Shown: piece by piece, positions 27,401 through 35,695 of the stretch
Numbering within the stretch: position 1 is the first letter of the stretch
Layout: each line of letters begins with the position of its first letter
Origin: Emticicia sp. CRIBPO
Lineage (GTDB): Bacteria > Bacteroidota > Bacteroidia > Cytophagales > Spirosomataceae
Length of the DNA: 64,000 nucleotides
Direction: 5' to 3'
Assembly (NCBI RefSeq): GCF_009905725.1
Contig: NZ_JAAAKV010000001.1
Coordinates: 558,001-622,000 of the forward strand
Notes under the pieces: generated by a model
Database searches by the model: none
The model's input: only the letters and a program-made list of their open reading frames with translations
Told to the model about the DNA's origin: nothing
Translations under genes and position numbers: made by a program

Positions 27401-27666
27401 ATGTGGCTTACATCAGGTTGAAAAATGTTCAGCTGGGTTATAACCTTCCTAAAGTACTGATTCAGAAAGTGGGTATGAACGGAGCCAGGGTGTTTGTGTC
27501 GGGAGAAAACCTATGGTCTTACTCTCCTATGTACAAAATCACCAGGGACATGGACGTGGAAAGTGCTACCGCTTCAGATCAGGTGGTAACCAGCGGAACC
27601 AGTGGTGACGGACACAATTATCCGATTTTAAAAACTTTTACGGTAGGATTGTCAGCTACCTTCTAA
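24409..27666 (+). CDS. SusC/RagA-type TonB-linked outer membrane protein
   Basis: This 1085-residue protein has a signal peptide (hydrophobic TMLLLFALTGPAMAG), then a CarboxypepD_reg domain at about 40-115 (VSGRVTDENNEPLPGVSIV). A TonB plug domain follows (LQEIVVVGYGTQKKVNLTGAV). The beta barrel ends in the aromatic FTVGLSATF. Such proteins pair with a SusD lipoprotein to import glycans or other nutrients with energy from TonB. The SusD gene follows after 18 bases. No glycoside hydrolase, sigma or anti-sigma gene is adjacent, so the substrate is unclear. Confidence 0.95.
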   Translation: MKGFVCFGGRFFKRTGTTMLLLFALTGPAMAGVLNGLAERTVSGRVTDENNEPLPGVSIVAKGKKNGTSTDADGKFKITVQEEETTLVFSFVGFQTQEVLLNNQSVFNVSLKSDAKSLQEIVVVGYGTQKKVNLTGAVDQVTSEVLENRSLPNLTQGLQGVIPNLNLKMGDGKPIQSPSYNIRGTTSIGQGGNALVLIDGVEGDPSRLNPNDVASVSVLKDAASASIYGARGAFGVVLITTRNPVKDRTSVTYSVNQSIKSPTATPDFVTNGYLFAKMFNEGWSAWNDYSQTPQNVNKTVRFSPAYLAELERRDKDPSLPKTEVGSNGEYVYYENMDWYKELYKKNTSATEHNLSFSGSSGKADFYVTGRYYNQEGLFKYNSDDYKILSVRAKGSIQLYPWLKVTNNADFSSMKYHNPLNVGEGGSIWRNISDEGHTMAPMFNPDGTLTYSAAYTVGDFWYGKNGIDMDKRVFRNTTDFSSKFFSDKLRINGNFTFQNTDNNEYRTRVAVPYSRKPGVIEYVGTNTNDLQNIYRETLYTASNLYAEYEPKFSRRHDMKVLVGYNYEQSNYQRLEAVRNGIIYEDATDINLALGQSITTSGGKENWAILGGFYRLNYAFDEKYLVEINGRYDGSSKFPSDQRYAFFPSVSVGWRVANESFWKVSPKAITDLKIRASYGSLGNGTIGSYAFQEQFAISQSGRILNGIKPQQTTMPGVIPAGLTWETSTTGDVGLDVGLLNNRLSLTADAYWRKTTDMFTVGMTLPAVFGTNVPKGNYADLTTKGWEAVLTWRDKVNLGSKPLGYEIRLTMSDYTSKIDKYNNPDQRLSDYYAGQTVGEIWGYTTAGFFTSAEDVKNSPKQNLFKASNTGQWLPGDIKFADLNGDGVIDNGNNTVASPGDMKVIGNTTPRYTYGVMLGADWNNFFFSGFFQGVGKQDWWPGAEAGTFWGQYNRPYNKLPSWQIDNIWSESNPNAYLPRYRGYVAQNGQGELKQAQTKYLQNVAYIRLKNVQLGYNLPKVLIQKVGMNGARVFVSGENLWSYSPMYKITRDMDVESATASDQVVTSGTSGDGHNYPILKTFTVGLSATF

Positions 27667-27684
27667 TTATTAATTCTTATCGAA

Positions 27685-29457
27685 ATGAAAGCAAAATATC
27701 TTTGGATTATACTTTTAGCTCTGGCAGGTGTAGCCTGTGAGCAACTGGACCAGGTGCCGGAATCTACCGCCTCTAAAAATGCCGTTTTCGGCAGCGAAAA
27801 AGGTTTGGAACTGTACGCCAACTCGTTTTACAACATCCTGCCATCAGCCAGTGCAGTGCATCAGAGCGACGCCATGACCGATTACGGTGCAAGAACGCAG
27901 GTACCTGATTTCCTGAGAGAAGGAGCCTTTGGCCCGCGTCAGAGCTCGGGATGGAGCTGGACAAACCTCAGAAGTATCAATTACTTTATCGACAACTGTG
28001 ACAATCCGGCCATTCCGGTAGAGACCAGGAACCATTACATCGCATTGGCCCGTTTTTTCAGAGCCTGGTTTTACTTTGAGAAAGTAGTCAGATTCGGTGA
28101 CGTGCCCTGGATCAACAAAGCCATGGATGTAACCGATAAGGACCTTTTCAATGGCCGTGACTCACGCACCCTGGTGATGGATTCTGTACTGGCTGATTTG
28201 GACTATGCCTGCAAAAACATCAGGACCACCAGCGACAATTCAAGAACGCTGATCACCAAATATGTGGCTTACGGTTTCAAATCAAGGGTTTGTTTGTTTG
28301 AAGGTACTTTCAGAAAATACCAGACCGGCTATAACCTTGGCGGAACAGCCAACAAATGGCTGAACGAAGCGGTTGCTGCTTCAGAAGTGGTGATGAAAGA
28401 AGGCGGGTTCTCGCTGAACGAAGCCGGAGGAACCGATAAATCATACAGACAATTGTTTACAAACAAACTGCCGGTTACTTCAGAAATCATGCTTTCTGCC
28501 GTTGTGGACCCTGCACTGAGTGTGTTTAACGACGCCAACTGGTGGTGGACCAGTGCCACTTACGGGGCCAGAATCAGCTTTAACCGTACTTTCATAAACA
28601 CTTACCTGAACATCGACGGGACACCGTTTACAGGCAAAGCAGGTTACAAAACCATGACCTTTGCAGAAGAAGTCAAAGGAAGAGACAAAAGACTGCAGCA
28701 AACCATCAGGATGGGAAATTATACGAGGATCAACGGCGGAGCCGTGGAAGCCGCCCCTCCTGTCTTCTCTTACACTTACACAGGTTATATGCCGATCAAA
28801 TGGTCACTGGATGATATGTATTATGACGGCGGATCACGTAACGACAACTCGATGTCGATCATGAGATACGCTGAAGTATTGCTGAATTATGCAGAAGCCA
28901 AAGCGGAATTAGGTACACTGACCAACGACGACTGGGCCAAAACAGCCGGAGCATTGCGAAAGAGAGCCGGCATTACCGGGGGACTTACCGCCAAACCTGC
29001 CGTAGTGGATACTTACCTTCAGGCTAATTATTTCCCTGCCATCAACGACGCCACCTTACTTGAAATCCGTCGTGAAAGAGGCATTGAGCTGACACTGGAA
29101 GGCCTTCGTTTTCAGGACATCATCCGCTGGAAAAGAGGCGAGCTGATGGAACAGACCTGGAATGGTTTCTATGTACCCGCCCTTGACGTTCCGATGGACC
29201 TTAACGAAGACGGGAAAATGGACGTGGTTTTCTACAAAGTAAAACCCGCCACTTCATTGCCAGGCGTGACTTACATCAACGTAGCCGAAACAGTCAGTGG
29301 TGTAGCCAATCCGCAAAGATTGTCGAACGACACCTCAGGAGAGTTGACCTGGCTGAATAATATTCCAAGAAAATGGAATGACAGATACTACCTGTACCCG
29401 ATCCCTGAAACCGACCGTCTGCTGAATCCGGCACTGGGTCAGAATCCGGGCTGGTAA
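27685..29457 (+). CDS. SusD/RagB-type outer membrane lipoprotein
   Basis: This 590-residue lipoprotein has signal peptide MKAKYLWIILLALAGVAC, with lipobox Cys18. It has the SusD N-terminal part (KNAVFGSEKGLELYANSFYN, ALARFFRAWFYFEKVVRFGDVPW) and the C-terminal RagB block (EIRRERGIELTLEGLRFQDI). It caps the SusC barrel on the cell surface and binds the ligand. It is co-transcribed with SusC and followed by a strong hairpin terminator at 29466. Confidence 0.95.
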   Translation: MKAKYLWIILLALAGVACEQLDQVPESTASKNAVFGSEKGLELYANSFYNILPSASAVHQSDAMTDYGARTQVPDFLREGAFGPRQSSGWSWTNLRSINYFIDNCDNPAIPVETRNHYIALARFFRAWFYFEKVVRFGDVPWINKAMDVTDKDLFNGRDSRTLVMDSVLADLDYACKNIRTTSDNSRTLITKYVAYGFKSRVCLFEGTFRKYQTGYNLGGTANKWLNEAVAASEVVMKEGGFSLNEAGGTDKSYRQLFTNKLPVTSEIMLSAVVDPALSVFNDANWWWTSATYGARISFNRTFINTYLNIDGTPFTGKAGYKTMTFAEEVKGRDKRLQQTIRMGNYTRINGGAVEAAPPVFSYTYTGYMPIKWSLDDMYYDGGSRNDNSMSIMRYAEVLLNYAEAKAELGTLTNDDWAKTAGALRKRAGITGGLTAKPAVVDTYLQANYFPAINDATLLEIRRERGIELTLEGLRFQDIIRWKRGELMEQTWNGFYVPALDVPMDLNEDGKMDVVFYKVKPATSLPGVTYINVAETVSGVANPQRLSNDTSGELTWLNNIPRKWNDRYYLYPIPETDRLLNPALGQNPGW

Positions 29458-29465
29458 ATAATTTC

Positions 29466-29512
29466 AAAGCTATTTTGCGGAATGCATGTTACATATTCCG
29501 CAAAATAGCTTT
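29466..29512 (+). terminator. Terminator after susCD
   Basis: A perfect 18-base stem (AAAGCTATTTTGCGGAAT and its complement at 29495-29512) encloses an 11-base loop and is followed by TTACTTTGG. It lies 9 bases after the SusD stop codon and separates SusCD from the next gene. It also rules out a start at 29475 for the downstream gene. Confidence 0.8.
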
Positions 29513-29558
29513 TACTTTGGGGGTAGATTTTACCAACCTTAAAAAAACAACAAAATCA

Positions 29559-30401
29559 ATGAAAGCAATCATTTTATGCCTTATGGCAGCCCTTTTTACC
29601 ACTACAGCAGCATTTTCTCAGAAAGAAACGCCTATCGTTGTAGCCAGTTACAATATCAGATATAATACCTCGAATGACGGCGTCAATGCCTGGCCAAACA
29701 GAAAAGAAAATGTAAAAGCCCTGATCAGATACCATGAATTTGACATTTTCGGAGTGCAGGAAGCCCTTCATGGTCAGCTGCAGGACATCTCGGAGCTGAA
29801 AGAATTCACCTACCTGGGTGTGGGCCGGGACGACGGAAAAGAAGCCGGAGAGCACTCGTCAATCTTCTACAAAAACGACCGTTTTAGAGTATTGGAATCA
29901 GGCAATTTCTGGCTGAGCGAAACTCCGGATGTGCCGGGTAAGGGTTGGGATGCCAAATGCTGCAACAGGATTTGTTCATGGGCCAAATTTAAAGACCTGA
30001 GGACCAAAAAAGATTTCTATTTCTTCAATGTGCACTTTGATCACCAAGGTGTGGAAGCGAGAAAAGAATCAGGTAAACTGATGGTGAAAAAAATCCAGGA
30101 AATCGCCAAAGGTGCTACCGCGATTTGTACGGGTGACTTCAACTCAACCCCTGATACGGAACAAATCAAAGCCATGCAAACCATCCTGAATGACAGCAAA
30201 GCCGTTTCAGTATTACCTGCTTACGGACCGGAAGGAACCTTCAACAGCTTCAAATTTGACGCTCCTCTGAAAACCAGGATTGACTATATTTTTATCAGCA
30301 AAGGCATTAAAGTACTGAAATATGGTGTGCTTACCGATGCACTGGAACAAAGATACCCTTCTGACCACCAGCCGGTGGTGGTGAAAGTGGTTTTGCCATA
30401 A
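29559..30401 (+). CDS. Secreted endonuclease/exonuclease/phosphatase-family protein
   Basis: The start at 29559 gives a signal peptide (MKAIILCLMAALFTTTAAFS) and places translation after the terminator hairpin. The 280-residue product has the EEP fold, with ASYNIRY, QEALHGQL (Glu ligand), CTGDFNSTPDT (catalytic Asp/Asn) and SDHQPVVV (catalytic Asp/His). EEP proteins of this secreted type include phosphodiesterases and sphingomyelinase-like enzymes. Next to SusCD it probably works in the periplasm on a phosphorylated or nucleic acid substrate. It has its own transcript, ended at 30421. Confidence 0.8.
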   Translation: MKAIILCLMAALFTTTAAFSQKETPIVVASYNIRYNTSNDGVNAWPNRKENVKALIRYHEFDIFGVQEALHGQLQDISELKEFTYLGVGRDDGKEAGEHSSIFYKNDRFRVLESGNFWLSETPDVPGKGWDAKCCNRICSWAKFKDLRTKKDFYFFNVHFDHQGVEARKESGKLMVKKIQEIAKGATAICTGDFNSTPDTEQIKAMQTILNDSKAVSVLPAYGPEGTFNSFKFDAPLKTRIDYIFISKGIKVLKYGVLTDALEQRYPSDHQPVVVKVVLP

Positions 30402-30420
30402 TCGCGAAAAGAATTTAGCT

Positions 30421-30455
30421 AAGAAGGCTGCCGGACTTGATCCGGCAGCCTTCTT
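30421..30455. terminator. Terminator between convergent genes
   Basis: A 15-base perfect stem AAGAAGGCTGCCGGA with loop CTTGA and its complement ends the plus-strand EEP transcript. The complementary strand also has a hairpin, so it may serve the minus-strand Lrp gene too. Confidence 0.8.
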
Positions 30456-30582
30456 GAATTTAAAAACCCGGGCAACATATATTTACAAAAATTATAATAA
30501 ATATTCTTTCCCATCGGAACAAAGCTCAGGACAAACAAGCATTCTACCTTATCTCCGTTCTGCCGTTTTCCTTTCTCCCCCT

Positions 30583-31047
30583 TTAAATAATCGGCACCGT
30601 CCTTGAAAGGCTTTCTTCCAGCGAGATGAATGTTTCGGTTCTTTGAATCCCCTGCACTTTCTGGATTTTGTCGTGCAGCACTTCACGAAGATGGGCGGTA
30701 TCCCGGCACACCAGTTTAACAAAAATACTGTATATCCCGGTGGTGTAATTGATGTTGACGATTTCAGGGATTTCGACCAGTTGTTTGGCCACATCGTCAT
30801 AGAGATAGCTTTTTTCAAGGTAAATACCCAGAAAAGCATAGATATCCCAGCCTAACCTTTGGGTGTCGATGATTAAACTGCTACCTTTGATGATTCCTGC
30901 AGTTTCCATCTTTTTGACCCGGGTGTGCACCGCTCCCGGCGACAGGAAAACTTTCTCAGAAATTTCTGCATAAGCCATTTTGGCGTCATTGCTTAGTAAA
31001 GTCAGGATTTTAAGGTCGGTTTCGTCAATGCCGGGATACTTTTCCAT
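30583..31047 (-). CDS. Lrp/AsnC-family transcriptional regulator
   Basis: This 154-residue protein has an N-terminal winged helix (MEKYPGIDETDLKILTLLSNDAKMAYAEISEKV, split here by the recognition helix LSPGAVHTRVKKME). The C-terminal RAM/ligand-binding domain has LEKSYLYDDVAKQLVEIPE and EIVNINYTTGIYSIFVKLVC. Such proteins sense amino acids. It is transcribed away from the tRNA-like RNA gene at 31251 and has a typical single-gene layout. Confidence 0.9.
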   Translation of the reverse strand: MEKYPGIDETDLKILTLLSNDAKMAYAEISEKVFLSPGAVHTRVKKMETAGIIKGSSLIIDTQRLGWDIYAFLGIYLEKSYLYDDVAKQLVEIPEIVNINYTTGIYSIFVKLVCRDTAHLREVLHDKIQKVQGIQRTETFISLEESLSRTVPII

Positions 31048-31159
31048 GATATAAAATATTCAGATTTAAGAATGAATTATTTTTACAAACTAAATACAAT
31101 TTAACTATTCACCAAATTAACTAAATATTATCCTAAATATTGATAATTTTTATAAATAA

Positions 31160-31192
31160 TTTGCATCGAAATGGTTTTTCATATTAACTTTG
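31160..31192 (+). promoter_or_regulatory. Putative Bacteroidota promoter for tRNA-like RNA
   Basis: TTTG at 31160-31163 and TAACTTTG at 31185-31192 match the Bacteroidota sigma-A -33/-7 pattern (TTTG, 21-base spacer, TAnnTTTG). A start site near 31199 would give a transcript that ends at the terminator at 31476. It is a motif match only. Confidence 0.5.
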
Positions 31193-31250
31193 CATTGTTA
31201 AACAAAACCACAAATTAGTTTTTAATCGTTGGTTTAGTTCTTATAAATAA

Positions 31251-31419
31251 TGTAGGGTGACGAAACTGGCAGCCGTGCCCTCCTGTCTCGGGGGTGGTGG
31301 TTTCAGGATAAACGAAAAGTAAAGCCGGACGGGTTTTTTCCAAAGTCGACTGGGGTTGACCACCAAATTTTGCTTTTTGGCTAACTGCATCGTGGGCGGT
31401 TCGAATCCCCCTCCTACAG
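31251..31419 (+). ncRNA. tRNA-like noncoding RNA with expanded variable region
   Basis: The 169-base stretch folds into tRNA-like arms. The acceptor is 31251-31257 TGTAGGG paired with 31412-31418 TCCTACA (one G-T pair). T8 and G9 are present. The D stem is ACG/CGT with a GG-containing loop. The anticodon-like stem is CCCTC/GGGGG with loop CTGTCTC, whose triplet would read GTC. The T arm has the canonical TTCGAAT loop, but one C-C mismatch in its stem. Between the anticodon-like stem and the T arm lie about 100 extra bases, where a long-variable tRNA has about 15-20. These bases hold competing short helices (GTCGAC/GTTGAC, TGGTG/CACCA). It does not look like tmRNA. No CCA is encoded. It may be an RNA family I cannot name. 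Confidence 0.6.
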
Positions 31420-31426
31420 CATCGTG

Positions 31427-31476
31427 TGACATGGAAGAAAATTTCTTATTTTTATTTCTTTCATGTCATTTTTTTT
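31427..31476 (+). terminator. Terminator of tRNA-like RNA
   Basis: TGACATGGAAGAAA (31427-31440) pairs with TTTCTTTCATGTCA (31455-31468) with one G-T pair, and a run of eight T follows. It starts 8 bases after the tRNA-like domain, which is strong support for a dedicated RNA transcript. Confidence 0.8.
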
Positions 31477-31639
31477 GCATATTTGTAAATGCTAAAGATA
31501 TTATTTGGTTTTTAGTTTGTTGATGAAGTGTAATTGCGACACGCAGTCCCGAATTGTGGACTGTGTGTTTTGTTTTATAGCTCTTCTTACCTTTCATATC
31601 ATACTGACATTCAACTACTTAATCAAAACTCATCACATT

Positions 31640-31909
31640 TTAAAACCTGGTTTCAGAACTGATTATTACAGGAAACTCACCTCCGTTTTTTCGTGAATTT
31701 AATGCCGGCGACCTGCCGAATCCAAGCCTATTTCCGTAGGCATCGGTCAGATAAAACACCCTCATTCCCGAGGCCTGATCCACGGGTCCCTGATGTACCG
31801 GAAAACCTTCTTTTCGGGAGGTATCCAGACCCCTGATTTTACACTTTTCAAACGGGCCTGTCCGCATCATGAACCCTGGCGTAAACGTTATAACCGGATC
31901 GCCGGTCAT
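31640..31909 (-). pseudogene. Possible gene remnant
   Basis: An 89-codon open frame with coding-like composition (MTGDPVITFTPGF, MRVFYLTDAYGNRLGFGRSP) stands in an otherwise AT-rich 1-kb gap. The open frame continues upstream without another start. No family is recognised. It may be a decayed fragment or a short gene of unknown function. Confidence 0.3.
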
Positions 31910-31948
31910 CTTCCATACTTGTAAGCCGGAACTAAGTGATTGTTTTCA

Positions 31949-31977
31949 TTTGATTACCCGGATTAAAAGTAGATTTG
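31949..31977 (+). promoter_or_regulatory. Putative promoter
   Basis: TTTG at 31949-31952 and TAGATTTG at 31970-31977 are separated by 17 bases, matching the Bacteroidota consensus. It would drive the membrane protein gene at 32065 with a leader of about 80 bases. Confidence 0.45.
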
Positions 31978-32064
31978 CAAATTCTTTGTCAGAGTATCTG
32001 CAATAATTCCTTATTTTTGGAAAGTGAAAAATTTATGTTCCATATTTACTTTAACTGACCTGCC

Positions 32065-32622
32065 ATGATCAAAAATCTCGGTCTCCAGGAGTACCTGTCC
32101 CTGGGTTATATCTATTTACTTATTCTTGGTTTAATTACTGAAAGCATCTTTTATAAACTGCTGGGAATTAACATTCTCAATTACTCCTCCCTTTCCGACA
32201 TCCTGCTCTCTCCCATCAGCCTTATTACCGGCAATCCCATTCTGACGGTATTTTTGCTGGTATTCTTCGGGCTGTCGTTTCTGTATTTCAGATTTTTTTT
32301 CCGTAAATTCCAAAAAAAGAAAGAGGGAGAACCTGCCAAAACATTGTCCAGCGGGAAAATAATGCTGATTTCTTTAGCGATGTTGATTTCACCGTTTATC
32401 GGGGTGGAAATCGGTCGCGGCACCAAACTGAAAAGCCAGATAGAAGCCGGCACTACCAAACCTGACCATCTGATTACTTTCGCCGACTCAAGAACAAAAA
32501 AAGTAAGGGTTATCGGTCAAAATACGGTATATATATTTTTTGTGCCTGAAAAAGAAAAACAGGTAATCATATGCCCTATCGGCAATGCCGTTTTTTCGAT
32601 ACAAAAGCTTAATCTGCCCTGA
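32065..32622 (+). CDS. Uncharacterised membrane protein
   Basis: This 185-residue protein has three transmembrane helices (YLSLGYIYLLILGLITESIFY, ILTVFLLVFFGLSFLYFRFFF and IMLISLAMLISPFIGVEIG). A soluble C-terminal domain of about 60 residues (ITFADSRTKKVRVIGQNTVYIFFVP) follows. No known family is recognised. It precedes the DUF819 gene by 22 bases and is probably co-transcribed with it. Confidence 0.65.
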   Translation: MIKNLGLQEYLSLGYIYLLILGLITESIFYKLLGINILNYSSLSDILLSPISLITGNPILTVFLLVFFGLSFLYFRFFFRKFQKKKEGEPAKTLSSGKIMLISLAMLISPFIGVEIGRGTKLKSQIEAGTTKPDHLITFADSRTKKVRVIGQNTVYIFFVPEKEKQVIICPIGNAVFSIQKLNLP

Positions 32623-32644
32623 ACGTCTAAATAATTAAACCTTT

Positions 32645-33892
32645 ATGGACCAAAAAAGCCTGATTACAAACGATGCTGTAGTAGCCGGAATACTAAGTGG
32701 TATCCTTCTTCTTGTTTTTCATACTTCAAATTCGGCTAACCGGTACTGGAAAAAATTCTACCGGTTTTTTCCTCCTATCCTGCTTTGTTATTTTCTGCCG
32801 GGATTACTCAATTCGTTTCATATCATTTCAGGTGAAACTTCAGGCGTCTACCCTTTTGTTTCCAAATATCTGTTACCTGCCTGCCTCGTTTATTTCACCC
32901 TGAGCCTTGACATGAAAATGCTCAGGATGTTAGGATCAAAAGCTCTTTTCGTTTTTTTCGCAGGATCTTTAGGAATCATTGTCGGCGGCCCTGTTGCGGC
33001 ATTGATCATCAAAAGCCTTTATCCTTCTGTTTTTTCAGGCACGGGAGCTGACGAAGTATGGAGGGGCCTGGCGACCATTGCAGGCAGCTGGATCGGAGGC
33101 GGAGCCAATCAAACCGCTTTAAAAGAAGTGTTTCAGCCCTCCCCCAACCTGTTTTCCCAGATGGTTGCCCTTGATGTCATTGTTGCCGAAATCTGGCTGG
33201 CTTTACTGCTGGTGGGTGTCGGTTACAATGACCGCATCAATCAGTGGATCAAAGCCGATCCGGTCATGATCCACGAAATACAGGAGAAATTAACGGCCGA
33301 CAGCCTGGATAAACAAAAGCACCCGGAGCTTTACGATTATATAAAAATACTGGCCGTCGGCTTTGTATCTACCGGTCTGGCTTACTTCCTGTCTGACCTG
33401 ATTACGCCTTTTATCAAAACCAATTACCCCCAGCTTGAACAATTCAGTCTTACCTCCGGCTTTTTCTGGGTGGTATCTATTGTGACATTGATCGGGATTA
33501 TTTTGTCACGTACTTCGTTCAGAGAACTTGAGCATGTGGGGGCTTCTAAAATCGGCAGCTTGTTCCTTTATATCCTGATCGCCTCCATAGGTATGCAAAT
33601 GAATCTATTCGCCATTGCCGACAACCCTGGTTTACTATGGATCGGCATCATCTGGATACTTATTCATGCTGTCTTTGTCATCGCCGCTGCCAAACTGGTC
33701 AGGGCTCCGTATTTCCTGATGGCAGTAGGATCGCAGGCCAACGTTGGCGGAGCAGCTTCTGCTTCGGTAGTAGCGGCAGCGTTCCATTCGTCACTGGTCA
33801 CCATCGGGGTAATGATGGCGGTATTAGGCTATGCCATAGGTACTTATGGAGGATACCTGACAGCCCAGCTCATCCGCTGGGTAACTACCTAA
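32645..33892 (+). CDS. DUF819-family membrane protein
   Basis: This 415-residue protein has about ten transmembrane helices and the DUF819 features: LPACLVYFTLSLDMKMLRML and GLATIAGSWIGGGANQTALKE near the middle. The C-terminal repeat is VGSQANVGGAASASVVAAAFH. The two conserved Gly-Gly/Asn motifs look like paired re-entrant loops of a transporter. The substrate is unknown. It overlaps no other gene and lies between a small membrane protein and the Wzi-like gene, all on one strand. Confidence 0.85.
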   Translation: MDQKSLITNDAVVAGILSGILLLVFHTSNSANRYWKKFYRFFPPILLCYFLPGLLNSFHIISGETSGVYPFVSKYLLPACLVYFTLSLDMKMLRMLGSKALFVFFAGSLGIIVGGPVAALIIKSLYPSVFSGTGADEVWRGLATIAGSWIGGGANQTALKEVFQPSPNLFSQMVALDVIVAEIWLALLLVGVGYNDRINQWIKADPVMIHEIQEKLTADSLDKQKHPELYDYIKILAVGFVSTGLAYFLSDLITPFIKTNYPQLEQFSLTSGFFWVVSIVTLIGIILSRTSFRELEHVGASKIGSLFLYILIASIGMQMNLFAIADNPGLLWIGIIWILIHAVFVIAAAKLVRAPYFLMAVGSQANVGGAASASVVAAAFHSSLVTIGVMMAVLGYAIGTYGGYLTAQLIRWVTT

Positions 33893-33946
33893 GCTTGGCT
33901 TGGTTTTTGCAATCACACATTTCTATACGCTTTCTTATAAATCCAA

Positions 33947-35419
33947 ATGAGGAATTTACTAAATTATCTGAGCTATTTTCTGACAGGCTTTGCCTGTTTG
34001 CCGACTGCATACGCTCAAAAAGTAAGACCTTATGAATACAAAGTAGAGCTGGGCACTTATTACTCCATCAACAATAAAATTCCTTTCTGGATGCGTAGCA
34101 ATCAGTTCGGGGTGATTCCAAAAACAGGCAATACCGTTTTGTTCCGTCAATCTGTAACATCCAAAAAAGACACTACCGGGAAGTTTTTCAAGTTTGGTTA
34201 CGGAGCAGACATGGCCGTGGTCGTAGGCAACCAGGCACAGTTCCTGTTACCCGAAGCTTATCTTAAATTTGACCTGGGCATTTTCTCCGTTATGGGCGGG
34301 CGTAAAAAACAGGTCCATGGCATCGTAGATAGCACCTTAAGCAGTGGCTCTGTCACCTGGTCAGGCAACTCGCTGCCAATGCCTGAAGTCCAGCTGGCCA
34401 TTCCCGAATACCGGAAATTAATCTTCAAATGGCTGTTTATCAAAGGGCATTACAGCCACGCATGGTTCATGGACCAGGAATATGTAAAGAACTACTATCT
34501 GCATCAGAAAGCCTTGTACGGCAGGATCGGAAAAGCAGGCTCCAAAGTTAAATTTTATGGCGGTATCCTGCACAATGTGCAGTGGGGAGGAAAACCCAAG
34601 TATGATATTCCGGCGTGGGACGGCCGTTTTAAAAACGGGAAATTGCCCAGCAACTGGTTTACCTACAAACAAGTGGTTTTGCCATTTAAAGCCTTGCGTG
34701 ACACGACTTCAGGCTATACCAATTTTGAGCTGGAAAACAGGTTTGGCAATCACGTGGGGCAGTTTGATATCGGAGGCGAAATCAGGATCAGGAAAACCAA
34801 CCTGATGTTATACAAACAGACGATTTTTGAGACAGGACAGACTTTCAGCAGTCTCACCAATGCCGACGACGGGCTTTATGGCTTATCCTTAACGAGCCTG
34901 GCAGAAAAAACAATTTTCCGGCGATTTGTTTTTGAGTTCCTGTTCACCAAAAACCAGGGCAGCTACCAGGCGGGTTTGCCCCGTTTGCTGGGGCTGAAAG
35001 ACCGTCAGTTCGGAAACGATACCTATTATTTCAATCACGCACAGTATCTCGACGGCTGGTCTTATAACCGGATGACGATCGGCACGCCCTTTATGATTCC
35101 GGACCCGGAAATAAGAATAGAGAAAAGGAACACGACCATGCAGTTTTACTCCAACAACAACAGGATCAGGGCCTTTTTCATCGGAATGAATGCAAAACTG
35201 AATTCGGTAGACCTTGAAATGAGGGCATCTCTCAGCAGAAACTTCGGCACGGCGAGAAAAGCGATGGGTCCCGCCGACCAGATGTCGCTGCTTTTCACGG
35301 GCTATGTACCCGCTGCCAAACTGAAAGGAAACATCAAAGTAAGTGTGGGCATAGACCAGGGTGACCTGATCAATGATAACTACGGGGTTAACCTGAGTTA
35401 CCAGAGGATCTGGAAATGA
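33947..35419 (+). CDS. Capsule assembly protein Wzi-like outer membrane protein
   Basis: This 490-residue protein has signal peptide MRNLLNYLSYFLTGFACLPT, cut near AYA/QK. A beta-barrel pattern follows that fits the Wzi/DUF capsule assembly family (YEYKVELGTYYSINNKIPFW, FKFGYGADMAVVVG). The final residue block is NYGVNLSYQRIWK, an aromatic end typical of barrels. Wzi-type proteins attach capsule to the surface in Gram-negative bacteria. In Bacteroidota the branch is common and mostly untested. No capsule gene cluster is adjacent. Confidence 0.8.
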   Translation: MRNLLNYLSYFLTGFACLPTAYAQKVRPYEYKVELGTYYSINNKIPFWMRSNQFGVIPKTGNTVLFRQSVTSKKDTTGKFFKFGYGADMAVVVGNQAQFLLPEAYLKFDLGIFSVMGGRKKQVHGIVDSTLSSGSVTWSGNSLPMPEVQLAIPEYRKLIFKWLFIKGHYSHAWFMDQEYVKNYYLHQKALYGRIGKAGSKVKFYGGILHNVQWGGKPKYDIPAWDGRFKNGKLPSNWFTYKQVVLPFKALRDTTSGYTNFELENRFGNHVGQFDIGGEIRIRKTNLMLYKQTIFETGQTFSSLTNADDGLYGLSLTSLAEKTIFRRFVFEFLFTKNQGSYQAGLPRLLGLKDRQFGNDTYYFNHAQYLDGWSYNRMTIGTPFMIPDPEIRIEKRNTTMQFYSNNNRIRAFFIGMNAKLNSVDLEMRASLSRNFGTARKAMGPADQMSLLFTGYVPAAKLKGNIKVSVGIDQGDLINDNYGVNLSYQRIWK

Positions 35420-35620
35420 AGACAGGGATTGTGTTACGGGCTAAGTGGAGAAAAATGGAATAAACAACATCTTGTGTCGGTAAGCTTTGTTTCAAGGGAA
35501 ACTTTTCCGGATCCGGACACGTCCTTTTTCTTTACTCCTTTTTCTTTTCTCCCCTTCAGACGTTAAAAGCCTGCTGCTAAATAAATATCCCTAAACTACC
35601 GCACTTTCCCTATTTTATTA

Positions 35621-35628
35621 TAATTTTG
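35621..35628 (+). promoter_or_regulatory. Putative -7 box for lepA
   Basis: TAATTTTG matches the TAnnTTTG consensus. No clear -33 TTTG is visible at the right distance. It lies 68 bases before the GTG start. Confidence 0.35.
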
Positions 35629-35695
35629 CAAAACTTTAAAAAGCCTGTTTCCGGTATCTTCCGGAAACAATTACATTTCAATTTCATAAGATTTA

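Noticed and set aside
29475-29558. Upstream start for the EEP-family gene
   Set aside because: This start lies inside the terminator hairpin and would spoil the signal peptide; the ATG at 29559 fits better.
31251-31419. tmRNA or ordinary tRNA gene
   Set aside because: It lacks the tmRNA 5' sequence and tag frame. It is too long and has unusual pairs for an ordinary tRNA, so it is reported as tRNA-like.
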